Positions 37,038 through 44,365 of a DNA stretch of 64,000 nucleotides are shown here, in pieces. Numbering within the stretch: position 1 is the first letter of the stretch; every line of letters starts with the position of its first letter. The position numbers and the translations under genes were made by a program. The notes beneath the pieces were generated by a model that saw only the letters and a list, made by a program, of their open reading frames with translations, made no database searches and was not told where the DNA came from. The stretch is from Rhodobiaceae bacterium (lineage in GTDB: Bacteria; Pseudomonadota; Alphaproteobacteria; Rhizobiales; Tepidamorphaceae), in assembly GCA_020637855.1 (NCBI GenBank), contig JACKJR010000002.1, positions 531,271 through 595,270 of the forward strand, written 5' to 3'.

Positions 37038-37049
37038 ATTGTATACAAT
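37038..37049. promoter_or_regulatory. 12-bp palindrome, likely MatR operator
   Basis: ATTGTATACAAT is perfectly self-complementary and lies 4 bp before the matR ATG and 140 bp upstream of the matP start, in the only divergent control region of the locus. FCD-type GntR regulators typically bind TTGTATACAA-like sites, and the rhizobial MatR site has a TTGTA/TACA core. Confidence 0.75.
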
Positions 37050-37053
37050 CTTC

Positions 37054-37755
37054 ATGACCGATCTGCTTTCGCATCCGGCTTCGGCCTCCGCCCAGAAGCA
37101 TGATTCAACTCCTGTGCGTCGCGCCAACATGCTGCGCGACGCCATCGCGCAGGAGATCGCAACCGGCACGATTCAGCCCGGCGAGCACCTGGACGAGGTG
37201 GCGATGGCCCGCCGCTTCGGCGTCTCGCGCACACCGATCCGCGAAGCGCTGATGCAGCTCGGCACCATGGGACTTGTCGAGATGCGCCCGCATCGCGGTG
37301 CCTTCGTCAAACGCATTGGCATCGCCGAGCTGGTGGAGATGATCGAGGTGATGGCGGAACTGGAAGGCATGTGCGCGCGCCTTGCCGCGCGGCGCATGTC
37401 GGCAGCCGAGATCGACGCGCTGGAGCAGATCCACCTGGACTGCGCGACGGCCGCAGAGAACGGCGATCCGGATGCCTATTATTACGAGAACGAGCGCTTC
37501 CACCGCGCGCTTTATGCCGGCTGCCACAACGGATTTCTGACCGAAGAGGCTGGCCGCCTGCACGAGCGCACCAAGGTCTATCGCCGGCTGCAGTTGCGTG
37601 TGCGCGGACGCGTCGAGAACTCGTTCAGCGAGCACGAGGCGGTGGTCGAGGCAATCCGAGCTGGCAAACCGGAACTGGCCGAAAAGGCCGCTCGCGACCA
37701 CGTCCTGATCCAGGGCGAACGCTTCAACGATTTCGTCGCGAGCCTCGAAAAATAG
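37054..37755 (+). CDS. matR: GntR-family (FCD) regulator of the malonate locus
   Basis: 233 residues from the ATG at 37054. The winged HTH runs through LRDAIAQEIATGTIQPGEHLDEVAMARRFGVSRTPIREALMQLGTMGLVEMRPHRGAFVK; the C-terminal FCD ligand domain has the metal-binding helices (FHRALYAGCHN). It is divergent from matP, as MatR is in rhizobia, and is likely the malonate-responsive regulator binding the palindrome just upstream of its own start. Confidence 0.88.
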   Translation: MTDLLSHPASASAQKHDSTPVRRANMLRDAIAQEIATGTIQPGEHLDEVAMARRFGVSRTPIREALMQLGTMGLVEMRPHRGAFVKRIGIAELVEMIEVMAELEGMCARLAARRMSAAEIDALEQIHLDCATAAENGDPDAYYYENERFHRALYAGCHNGFLTEEAGRLHERTKVYRRLQLRVRGRVENSFSEHEAVVEAIRAGKPELAEKAARDHVLIQGERFNDFVASLEK

Positions 37756-37756
37756 C

Positions 37757-38371
37757 TTACGGTCCGCGCCAGTCGATCTGGCAGATTTCCGCCGATCTCC
37801 CGTCGAGGTTCCAGACCCGGCCGAAGTCGCGCACCTTTCCCTTCAGGCTGCGGGCGATGGTCACGTCCGGCCCCATCCAGTACTGGGTGTTGGTGACCTT
37901 AACGTCGCTTTGCATATCGCCACCCGCGATCGGTTCGATGGCACCGATGATGGTCCTGCCCGCGGTGACATGGCGTACGTTGCCATCGGTACGGAATTCC
38001 ACCGCCTCGCGGCGCGACCCGAGATAGGTTCCCACCAGCATACGGAACAGACCCGTCGTGCCTTTCGCGCGGCCCGCGAATATCTGTTCAAGAGCCGCAA
38101 ACTGCGCTGGCGTCGCCCGCTCGTCGAAATAACCGGCAACCGTCCAGTTGCCCTCGCTCATTCGGCCTGGAATATCGAGCAGCATGGCAATGTTGAGGCC
38201 CGAAAGCGGCGTATCGCCCCAGTGGCCCTCATCGATACGCACTGCAAGCCACGCCTGGCAGTAGCCGTAGGTCGGAGGGTGTTCGCCGAGCGAAACGACA
38301 CACGGGCAGAACACTTCGCAATTGCAGTTGAGCGCAAGCTCGCCCTTGATGCCCCATTCAGGTATCGTCAT
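37757..38371 (-). CDS. DUF1326 protein, Cys-rich N-terminus
   Basis: 204 residues. The N-terminal NCNCEVFCPC (residues 15-24) holds Cys16, Cys18, Cys22 and Cys24, the DUF1326 signature and a plausible metal site. The rest is beta-rich (TGLFRMLVGTYLGSRREAVEFRTDG). No membrane segment. It lies 56 bp after a DUF2182 gene on the same strand; the two families are often neighbours, which suggests a shared metal- or membrane-related role. Confidence 0.88.
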   Translation of the reverse strand: MTIPEWGIKGELALNCNCEVFCPCVVSLGEHPPTYGYCQAWLAVRIDEGHWGDTPLSGLNIAMLLDIPGRMSEGNWTVAGYFDERATPAQFAALEQIFAGRAKGTTGLFRMLVGTYLGSRREAVEFRTDGNVRHVTAGRTIIGAIEPIAGGDMQSDVKVTNTQYWMGPDVTIARSLKGKVRDFGRVWNLDGRSAEICQIDWRGP

Positions 38372-38427
38372 GCGGTTCCACTCCCGTTTACGCGTATCTC
38401 AAGGCCAGGGTCAGGACCCTAGGCATA

Positions 38428-39204
38428 TCACGCAGGCCATAGCCCGGCCAGCACAGCCCCGGTCTGCAACACTCCCGCGCCGATCAAAATAAAACCGGCA
38501 TGCCGCGACACGGCTTGCGCGCGCGGCACGATCTTCTCGATGACAAACCAGACCGTCAGCAGAGCCATCCAGACAAGGTTCATGGCGCCAAACACGAACA
38601 TCAACCCCATCATGGCAATGCAGCAGCCGACGCAATGCAGGCCATGCCCGACGCCAAGCCGGAAAGCACCGGCTGCGCCCTCGCGCCAATGCCCCATAAG
38701 ATAGGTCAACGGATTGCGGCAGCGAACCAGGCATGCCTGTTTCAAGGACGTCAATTCATAGAGGCCCGCCGCCAGCAGCAGGAGCCCCGCACCCAGCGGT
38801 CCTGCCAATGTCCCCCCGAACAGGAACACGCCACTCTGCCCCAGGACGATCTGCGCCATGGCAAAGGCAATGGAAACGGCAGTCCAAACGGCAAGATAGC
38901 CGGACGCGAACATAAAGGTCCGCTGCAGCGGCTGATGACATTCGGAATCACGCGCGACGAAGGACGCGAACATGGAGACCGCGGGCGCGGCCGCAGGCAG
39001 CATCATCGCCGCCATCATGACGATCCAGATCGCCGCGCTGCCGGTTATGTGCTCCAGTGTCAGCCCGGCGCACGTCTCCGCCCCATGCGCACCCATGCCA
39101 TCCATCCAGAAGACTGTGGCAAGCCATAGCGCGCAGGTGGCAAGCACAACCATGCCAGCCGCCTGGAGACGGGGATTATCCAGCCCGTGGAGAACAAGAC
39201 GCAT
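38428..39204 (-). CDS. DUF2182 polytopic membrane protein
   Basis: 258 residues with about six helices. The motif AAIWIVMMAAMMLPAAAP and the GVGHGLHCVGCCIAMMGLMFVFGAMNLVWMALLT segment (His and three Cys in a helix) are the predicted metal-binding features of DUF2182. It is upstream of, and probably cotranscribed with, the DUF1326 gene. The metal and the direction of transport, if any, are unknown. Confidence 0.88.
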   Translation of the reverse strand: MRLVLHGLDNPRLQAAGMVVLATCALWLATVFWMDGMGAHGAETCAGLTLEHITGSAAIWIVMMAAMMLPAAAPAVSMFASFVARDSECHQPLQRTFMFASGYLAVWTAVSIAFAMAQIVLGQSGVFLFGGTLAGPLGAGLLLLAAGLYELTSLKQACLVRCRNPLTYLMGHWREGAAGAFRLGVGHGLHCVGCCIAMMGLMFVFGAMNLVWMALLTVWFVIEKIVPRAQAVSRHAGFILIGAGVLQTGAVLAGLWPA

Positions 39205-39299
39205 GCGCTTTCAGTCCGAGAGCTTTAGGGGCGGGGCCCGGTTCGTCTGGAACTGTCCGGCGCATGCGGCCTTGCGTCAAGGCTATGAGACGGTATGCC

Positions 39300-39539
39300 T
39301 CAGGCGGCCTTGCGTCTCTTTGATGCCCGCTTGCTGTTTGCATTCGCAGGGGTCGAAGGCTCTCCGGCGGGAACCGTGTTCACGCCTTCAATGCCGACAC
39401 CGGAAATCGAAACAGCTGGGCCTGACAGCCCGTCGCCTTTGGCCACATTCCAGATCGACCGCGCCAGCATGTAAACGGTCAGAACAGCAGAACCGCCGAG
39501 AAAGATAGCGCCCATAAGATAAGCGGCAGTGGATTCCAT
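39300..39539 (-). CDS. Small membrane protein with AGEP/NAN basic tail, copy 1
   Basis: 79 residues, starting MESTAAYLMGAIFLGGSAVL: one membrane helix (about 5-28), an amphipathic linker (WNVAKGDGLSGPAVSI), then the shared tail GVGIEGVNTVPAGEPSTPAN followed by ANSKRASKRRKAA. The ATG at 39539 was chosen over an in-frame ATG 27 bp upstream because copy 2 starts at the homologous codon and both have GGAG 10-12 bp before it. 30 of the first 45 residues equal copy 2. Preceded by leader copy 1. No known family recognised. Confidence 0.75.
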   Translation of the reverse strand: MESTAAYLMGAIFLGGSAVLTVYMLARSIWNVAKGDGLSGPAVSISGVGIEGVNTVPAGEPSTPANANSKRASKRRKAA

Positions 39540-39564
39540 TCCCAAAAACTCCAGAAGACCCATC

Positions 39565-39779
39565 ATGTCGGCTGCACGTTTCCCCCCTGCGGCTGGGAGC
39601 AGCGCAGTCGGTCCAGGCGTATGGGACGGAGCGTCTGACGGGGCGGAATGAATCCGTTTGTCCCGGGTTCGGCGTCTTGGCGTCGGCCGGCTGTTGCGTG
39701 TTGGGTCTGACCCCACGCATGGCCCGACGAATACGCTCGTTCCGGCGTTCCCGCAACAAAATATTGCGGTCACGCCGGA
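39565..39779 (-). promoter_or_regulatory. Structured leader RNA candidate, copy 1
   Basis: The 157-nt core 39565-39721 is shared with copies 2 and 3 and ends 25 bp before the start codon of small membrane gene 1. Elements on the minus strand, in order: a big hairpin (39741-39779, arms TCCGGCGT/ACGCCGGA and CCGCAA/TTGCGG), P1 (39696-39718), tandem GACGCC-AA-GACGCC, P2 (39644-39656), P3 GACG-CTC-CGTC (39625-39635), and P5/P4 just before the ribosome site. The reading frame is not conserved between copies, so it is not coding. Confidence 0.7.
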
Positions 39780-39803
39780 CACGAATTCACTGGATTTTTT
39801 GCA

Positions 39804-40055
39804 TCAGGCAGCGATCTTTTTCGCAGGCCGCTTTTGCTTGCCGTTTGCGTTAGCAGGCGGGTTCGGCTCGCCTGCCGAAACCAGGTTCATACCCTCAATG
39901 CCAACACCGGCAACGTCGGCGATCGAAAGCGCCGGACCCGAAAGGCCCTCGCCTCTGATAATGTTCCAGGCCGTATACACCACCATGTAGACGGTGATAG
40001 CGGCAGAACCGCCAAGAAAAAATGCGCCCATGAGATAGGCTACGACGGATTCCAT
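39804..40055 (-). CDS. Small membrane protein with AGEP/NAN basic tail, copy 2
   Basis: 83 residues, MESVVAYLMGAFFLGGSAAI...: one membrane helix, the linker WNIIRGEGLSGPALSI, then VGIEGMNLVSAGEPNPPAN and a KQKRPAKK basic end. TGGAG lies 11 bp before the ATG. It is a paralogue of copy 1 next to it and shares the tail with copy 3. It is preceded by leader copy 2 at almost the same distance as in copies 1 and 3. Confidence 0.75.
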   Translation of the reverse strand: MESVVAYLMGAFFLGGSAAITVYMVVYTAWNIIRGEGLSGPALSIADVAGVGIEGMNLVSAGEPNPPANANGKQKRPAKKIAA

Positions 40056-40079
40056 TCCTTAAAGCTCCATTGACCCGAA

Positions 40080-40273
40080 ATGTCGGCTGCACGTTTCCCG
40101 GTTCTGGCGGGAGCAGCGCAGCCGGACCAGGCGTATGGGACGGAGCGTCTGGCGGGGGGCGGAATGGATCCGTTACCCGGGTTCGGCGTCTTGGCGTTGG
40201 CCGGCTGTTGCGTGTCGGGTCTGACCCCACGCATGCAACAACGGGTACGCTTGTCCCCCGCGCCCCACAAGCG
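40080..40273 (-). promoter_or_regulatory. Structured leader RNA candidate, copy 2
   Basis: Core 40080-40235 (156 nt), ending 24 bp before small membrane gene 2. The upstream hairpin here is CGCTTGT/ACAAGCG (40249-40273), different in sequence from copy 1 but in the same place. P1 is at 40210-40232, P2 CGGA/TCCG at 40160-40172, P4 TCCCG/CGGGA at 40096-40112, enclosed by P5 (GCTGC 40086-40090 with GCAGC 40113-40117). A 25-nt block at 40127-40151 is identical in all three copies. Confidence 0.7.
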
Positions 40274-40317
40274 GATTTTTCAATCCAATCCGTCATAGAT
40301 CCGCATCATTTCTTGCA

Positions 40318-40734
40318 TTAGGCAGCCGTTTTGCGCTTCGGTTTCTTTTGCTTGCGATTGGCGTTCACTGGCGCAGCCGGTTCGCCCGCAGGCAGCACGG
40401 AAATGCCTTCTATTCCCGCCCCGTCGATTGCCATTGCCGCCACAGCCGGGCGCCCGCCCCCGAACAGGTAACGGATCGCATATGCCGTTGCAAAAACCCC
40501 CGCGACGGCAGATGCGAGAATGAGATAATTGCCGTCAGAAAAATCGCTTGCGGCACGGCTTATGAAAGCCCCTAGACCGCCGGTGATCAGCATCACCACA
40601 ACAAGTGCTGCAAATTCACCAGAGCCAAACCCGCTGGCCCAGCGCGGCAGGTTGGCTTGTGCATAAAAGCGCCGCGCAAAGCCAACCAGCACAAAGGCGG
40701 CCGCGAAGAGCGCCACCCCGATAACATACTCCAT
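40318..40734 (-). CDS. Polytopic membrane protein with AGEP/NAN basic tail, copy 3
   Basis: 138 residues. The membrane part differs from copies 1 and 2: three hydrophobic helices (about 3-19, 41-60, 70-91). The C-terminal tail is the same type: GAGIEGISVLPAGEPAAPVN then ANRKQKKPKRKTAA. CGGAG lies 10 bp before the ATG at 40734. So a different membrane domain carries the same leader and the same tail as its neighbours. Function unknown. Confidence 0.75.
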   Translation of the reverse strand: MEYVIGVALFAAAFVLVGFARRFYAQANLPRWASGFGSGEFAALVVVMLITGGLGAFISRAASDFSDGNYLILASAVAGVFATAYAIRYLFGGGRPAVAAMAIDGAGIEGISVLPAGEPAAPVNANRKQKKPKRKTAA

Positions 40735-40755
40735 GTTGATGCTCCGCGACCCGTA

Positions 40756-40945
40756 ATGTCGGCTGCACGTTTCCCGCGATCTACAGGAGCAGCGCAGTCG
40801 GTCCAGGCGTATGGGACGGAGCGTCTGACGGGCGCGGACTGAGGCCCGCACATCCCGGGTTCGGCGTCTTGGCGTCGGCCGGCTGTGCGCGTGTCGGGTC
40901 TGACCCCACGCGCGAGCGGAAAATACGCCTGGGCACATCCGCCAA
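40756..40945 (-). promoter_or_regulatory. Structured leader RNA candidate, copy 3
   Basis: Core 40756-40914 (159 nt), ending 21 bp before small membrane gene 3. P1 (core 40889-40911) is longer here: the flanking pair is C-G where copies 1 and 2 have T-A, and another G-C pair is added. P2 has a new sequence, GCGGAC/GCCCGC (40834-40849), that pairs fully only on the minus strand (with one G-U). P4 (40772-40788) likewise needs a U-G pair available only on the minus strand. The 40915-40945 part aligns loosely with the upstream hairpins of the other copies. Confidence 0.7.
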
Positions 40946-40963
40946 CAAGCGGAATCTTATCCG

Positions 40964-41869
40964 TCAGATCGATGGCACGGCCCAGTCGGGGACAATGCCT
41001 GTCTCAGCGATGAATACGGAAATATCGCGCCCGGCCAGAAAGCCGTGATCGCTGACAAGCACGGTGCTCCACCCAGCCGCCGCGCCACCGAGTATATCGG
41101 TATGCAGCGTGTCGCCGATCATGGCGATACGCCGTTCATCGACGGGCAAACGGCTGGTTTTCCGCAGTCGGGCGCGGATGATGTCATAGACCGAAGGAAA
41201 CGGCTTGCCGTGAAACTCAACGCCGATCCCGCTGGCATCGGCAGCCTGGTGTCCGTACCAGCCCGGCTCCACTGACAACCCCTCCTCACGCGGTGCGACG
41301 AGATCGGGATTGGCAACGACCAGTGGCCTTGGCCGCTCACGCAACACAGCCTCCAGCATGGCCTGCCGTTGCGCGTTCCAGCTTCCGCTCGACAGCAACA
41401 GGAAACCGCCGGCGCCGCGGTATATCTCGGCATCATCGGCCAGCACCGGAAACGCCACCCCATTCACAACGGCAGGGACATCATCAACGCTCGCCGCAGC
41501 CCAATCGCTGACAGGCATCGCGTCAACAGCCGCTTCCGCCGCCTGACGGCTTGTGACGATCTCATCGGCTGAAAAGTCGAAGCCGAGTTTTGCAAACTTC
41601 GCTATCGAAGCCGGCAGGTCGAAAGACGCGGCATTGGTCAGAACGAAAACATGTTTACCGAGCGCCCGGAGCGCCGCAACGCATTCTCCCGCTCCCGGGA
41701 TCGGCGTCTCGCCGATATTCAAGACACCAAACGCATCAAACACGAAAACGTCGAACCGTTCGGCAATCTCGAGCAATCCGGATGCCGTCCCATATGCCTT
41801 CGGAAATACAGCCGCAGGCAGCCTGCGCCGTATCGCTTGATAGCGTGCGAAGGCTTCTTCGAAACTCAC
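40964..41869 (-). CDS. HAD-superfamily class IIA (NagD-like) hydrolase
   Basis: 301 residues with a GTG start at 41869, 10 bp after the phnE2 stop. Motif I is DAFGV (45-49): the nucleophile Asp is present but the usual second Asp (DxD) is Phe, as in the TIGR01459-like subgroup that has DxWGV. LTNAASFD is motif II and GDTLHTDILGGAAAG is motif IV. The class IIA cap is present. It is probably part of the Pho-controlled phn operon and may release phosphate, but the missing acid/base residue leaves activity uncertain. Confidence 0.85.
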   Translation of the reverse strand: MSFEEAFARYQAIRRRLPAAVFPKAYGTASGLLEIAERFDVFVFDAFGVLNIGETPIPGAGECVAALRALGKHVFVLTNAASFDLPASIAKFAKLGFDFSADEIVTSRQAAEAAVDAMPVSDWAAASVDDVPAVVNGVAFPVLADDAEIYRGAGGFLLLSSGSWNAQRQAMLEAVLRERPRPLVVANPDLVAPREEGLSVEPGWYGHQAADASGIGVEFHGKPFPSVYDIIRARLRKTSRLPVDERRIAMIGDTLHTDILGGAAAGWSTVLVSDHGFLAGRDISVFIAETGIVPDWAVPSI

Positions 41870-41879
41870 GAATGGACGT

Positions 41880-42698
41880 TCAGATGATAGCGCCACGGAC
41901 CTTGGCCGAAACCCACTCGCTGACAATGACCGCCAGCAGGATGACAAGAAGGATCAATGCAACCTGCGGCCAGGCGAGCGTGTTCAGCGAGGCTTGCATC
42001 TGCACGCCGATGCCACCGGCACCGACCAGCCCGAGCACCGTCGACTCGCGGATGTTGATGTCCCAGCGGAACACGGCGACGCCGGCAAAGGCCGGCATGA
42101 TCTGCGGCAGGATGCCGTAAGCCATGACCTGAAGCGGGCCCGCGCCAGTCGCCGTGACGGCTTCGACCTGCTTGTGATCGATTTCCTCGATCGCCTCGTA
42201 GAGCAGCTTGGCGCAAAAGCCGATCGAGCGCAGCGCGATGGCGATCAGGCCTGCCAGCACACCCGGACCGATAACGGCAACCAGGAGCAGCGCCCAGATC
42301 AGCGAGTTGATCGAACGGCTGGAAACGATGATCAAAAGCGCGATCGGCCTGACGAATACGGCGCTGGGTGTCGTGTTGCGCGCAGCAAGGAAGGCGATCG
42401 GCACCGCGAAGACAAGTGCCAGCAAGGTGCCGAGCGTGGCGATGTTGAGCGTATCCCATAGCGGTTCCCAAAGCTTGTCCATGTAGGACCAGCGCGGCGG
42501 AAAGGCTCTGGAGCCGATGTCGGAGGCAATGCGCGGCGCGTCCCAGACGAAGAACCACGTGGTGGAATCGGAAATCTTCTTCCAGCACCACATGAAGATC
42601 GCAACAGCGGCAAAATAGGCAAACCAGCGCGTCAGCTGCGCGTTGCGATCGCGCAACTGCCATGACTTGCGTCCATCCGCGAGCGAAGACACCGGCAT
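41880..42698 (-). CDS. phnE: Phosphonate-type ABC transporter permease 2
   Basis: 272 residues, six or so helices. The inner-membrane-coupling EAA region is EEIDHKQVEAVTATGAGPLQVMAYGILPQIMPAFAGVAVFRWDINIRESTVLGLVGAGGIG, typical of PhnE. It overlaps phnE1 by one base (TAATG). Two PhnE genes in tandem, as in rhizobial phnCDE1E2 clusters, build a heterodimeric channel. Confidence 0.92.
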   Translation of the reverse strand: MPVSSLADGRKSWQLRDRNAQLTRWFAYFAAVAIFMWCWKKISDSTTWFFVWDAPRIASDIGSRAFPPRWSYMDKLWEPLWDTLNIATLGTLLALVFAVPIAFLAARNTTPSAVFVRPIALLIIVSSRSINSLIWALLLVAVIGPGVLAGLIAIALRSIGFCAKLLYEAIEEIDHKQVEAVTATGAGPLQVMAYGILPQIMPAFAGVAVFRWDINIRESTVLGLVGAGGIGVQMQASLNTLAWPQVALILLVILLAVIVSEWVSAKVRGAII

Positions 42699-43513
42699 TA
42701 CTGCACCCTCGCGCGGATAACGCCGGAGAGATATTCGAGCACCATCACCGTGGCGATGATGATGATCAGGATAGCGGCGGCCGTATCGAATTCGTAGCGG
42801 TCGAACGCGGTGTTGAGCGTCGCCCCGATGCCGCCGGCACCAACCAGCCCGAGCACGGCGGATTCACGGAAATTGATGTCCAGCCGGTACATCGAAAGCC
42901 CGATCAGGCGCGGCATCACCTGCGGCTGCACGCCGTAGTTGATCCATTGCGGCCAGCTCGACCCCGTCGCCCGGATTGCCTCGGCCTGCACCCGGTCCAT
43001 GTCCTCGATGTCTTCCGCCAGCAGCTTCGACAGGAAACCGATGGTCGCAAAGCTCAGCGTGATGAACCCCGCCAACGGACCGAATCCGAATATCGCGACC
43101 ATCAGGATCGCCACGATGATCTCGTTGAGCGCGCGCGACAGCGCGACGATACCCCGGCAGATCAGATAGACGGGAAGCGGCGCAATGTTGCGGGCAGCGC
43201 CAAGCCCGATGGGAACCGAAATCGCGATACCGACGACCGTCGAGGCGACCGTCATGATCGCGCTTTCGATCATGCCCTCGCGAATATCCCTGCCGCGCGA
43301 CAGGAAATCCGGTTCGGCGAAGGAAGCCAGAAAGTTCCAGCCTCGCACGAGCCCCTCGGAAACACGCGCCCAGTTGACCTCGATGCTGGAGACGGCGAGC
43401 ACAAGATAGACCGCTGCGCTGATATAGAGCGCCCATCGCAAATAGGGATTGCGGATGAAAGCCGGTTTTGCCCACGGCTTTCCGATACGCGTCTCAAGCG
43501 CCGCGGTGTTCAT
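42698..43513 (-). CDS. phnE: Phosphonate-type ABC transporter permease 1
   Basis: 271 residues, paralogous to phnE2. The N-terminal helix is followed by the MetI-like domain; the EAA region is EDIEDMDRVQAEAIRATGSSWPQWINYGVQPQVMPRLIGLSMYRLDINFRESAVLGLVGAGGIG. It begins 4 bp inside phnC (ATGA), so the three cytoplasmic-membrane genes are translationally coupled. Confidence 0.92.
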   Translation of the reverse strand: MNTAALETRIGKPWAKPAFIRNPYLRWALYISAAVYLVLAVSSIEVNWARVSEGLVRGWNFLASFAEPDFLSRGRDIREGMIESAIMTVASTVVGIAISVPIGLGAARNIAPLPVYLICRGIVALSRALNEIIVAILMVAIFGFGPLAGFITLSFATIGFLSKLLAEDIEDMDRVQAEAIRATGSSWPQWINYGVQPQVMPRLIGLSMYRLDINFRESAVLGLVGAGGIGATLNTAFDRYEFDTAAAILIIIIATVMVLEYLSGVIRARVQ

Positions 43514-44289
43514 GCCGCCTCGTCCTCGACCTTGGCGATGGTCGCCTTCCAGTCCTCCTCGCCGTAGATCATGGTCAGCGTGTCCTCGGTCATCGAATCA
43601 GGAGCGCCGTCGAAGGCGATCGAACCCTTGTTGAGACCGATGACCCGCTGCACGAACATCTGTGCCAGCGCCACGTCGTGGATGTTGATGATCGCGGCGA
43701 GACCGCGTTCGGCGCATAACTCGCAGATAAGGCGCATGATCTGCCGCGAGGTCTTCGGATCAAGCGATGCGGTCGGCTCATCGACCAGCAGCAACGCAGG
43801 GTCCTGGATCAGCGCCCGGGCAATGCCGACGCGCTGACGCTGGCCGCCGGACAGTTCGTCGGCCCGTTTGTCGGCCATTTCGACCAACCCGACCCGGTCG
43901 AGCAGCCGGAATGCCTCATCCACATCGCTTTGCGGATATTTGCGGAAGAAACTGCGCCAGAACCCGACATAGCCGAGCCGTCCCGACAGCACGTTTTCCA
44001 TCACCGTCAAGCGCTCAACGAGCGCATATTCCTGGAAGATCATGCCCATGCGCCGGCGTGCCTTGCGCAGCGCACCCGCACCAAGGGAAGTGATCTCCTC
44101 ACCGCCAATGAACACTTTGCCCGATGTCGGCTCCACCAGCCGGTTGATGCAACGGATGAGCGTGCTCTTTCCCGCTCCCGACGGGCCGATCAGAGCGATC
44201 ACCTGCCCTTTGGGAACCTCAAGATCGACCGCATCCAGTGCGCGGTCACCTGTGCGATACACCTTCGTCAGTTTTTCAAGGCGAAGCAT
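43510..44289 (-). CDS. phnC: Phosphonate-type ABC transporter ATP-binding protein
   Basis: 259 residues. Walker A GPSGAGKST at 35-43, signature LSGGQRQRVGIARAL, Walker B LLLVDEPTASLD, and the PhnC-typical RLGYVGFWRSFFRKYPQ region. It energises import through PhnE1/PhnE2. It follows phnD by 76 bp and overlaps phnE1. Confidence 0.93.
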   Translation of the reverse strand: MLRLEKLTKVYRTGDRALDAVDLEVPKGQVIALIGPSGAGKSTLIRCINRLVEPTSGKVFIGGEEITSLGAGALRKARRRMGMIFQEYALVERLTVMENVLSGRLGYVGFWRSFFRKYPQSDVDEAFRLLDRVGLVEMADKRADELSGGQRQRVGIARALIQDPALLLVDEPTASLDPKTSRQIMRLICELCAERGLAAIINIHDVALAQMFVQRVIGLNKGSIAFDGAPDSMTEDTLTMIYGEEDWKATIAKVEDEAA

Positions 44290-44365
44290 GGCACCCCGGA
44301 TCGTGCAGTCAGGAGGGGGGAAAGCGGCCGGACAATCAGATGCCCGGCCGCCTTGTTCTCAAGGA

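Noticed and set aside
39565..40914. CRISPR or transposon origin for the three repeats
   Set aside because: Units are ~157 nt, separated by full genes, with no spacers, terminal inverted repeats or target duplications. Each keeps a fixed distance to a start codon.
39540..40938. Arg/Pro-rich ORFs running through the three leaders (sharing SDPTRNSRPTPRRRT)
   Set aside because: Similarity comes from the repeated DNA. The frame shifts between copies (core lengths 156, 157 and 159), and copy 3 differs in frame, so coding is unlikely.
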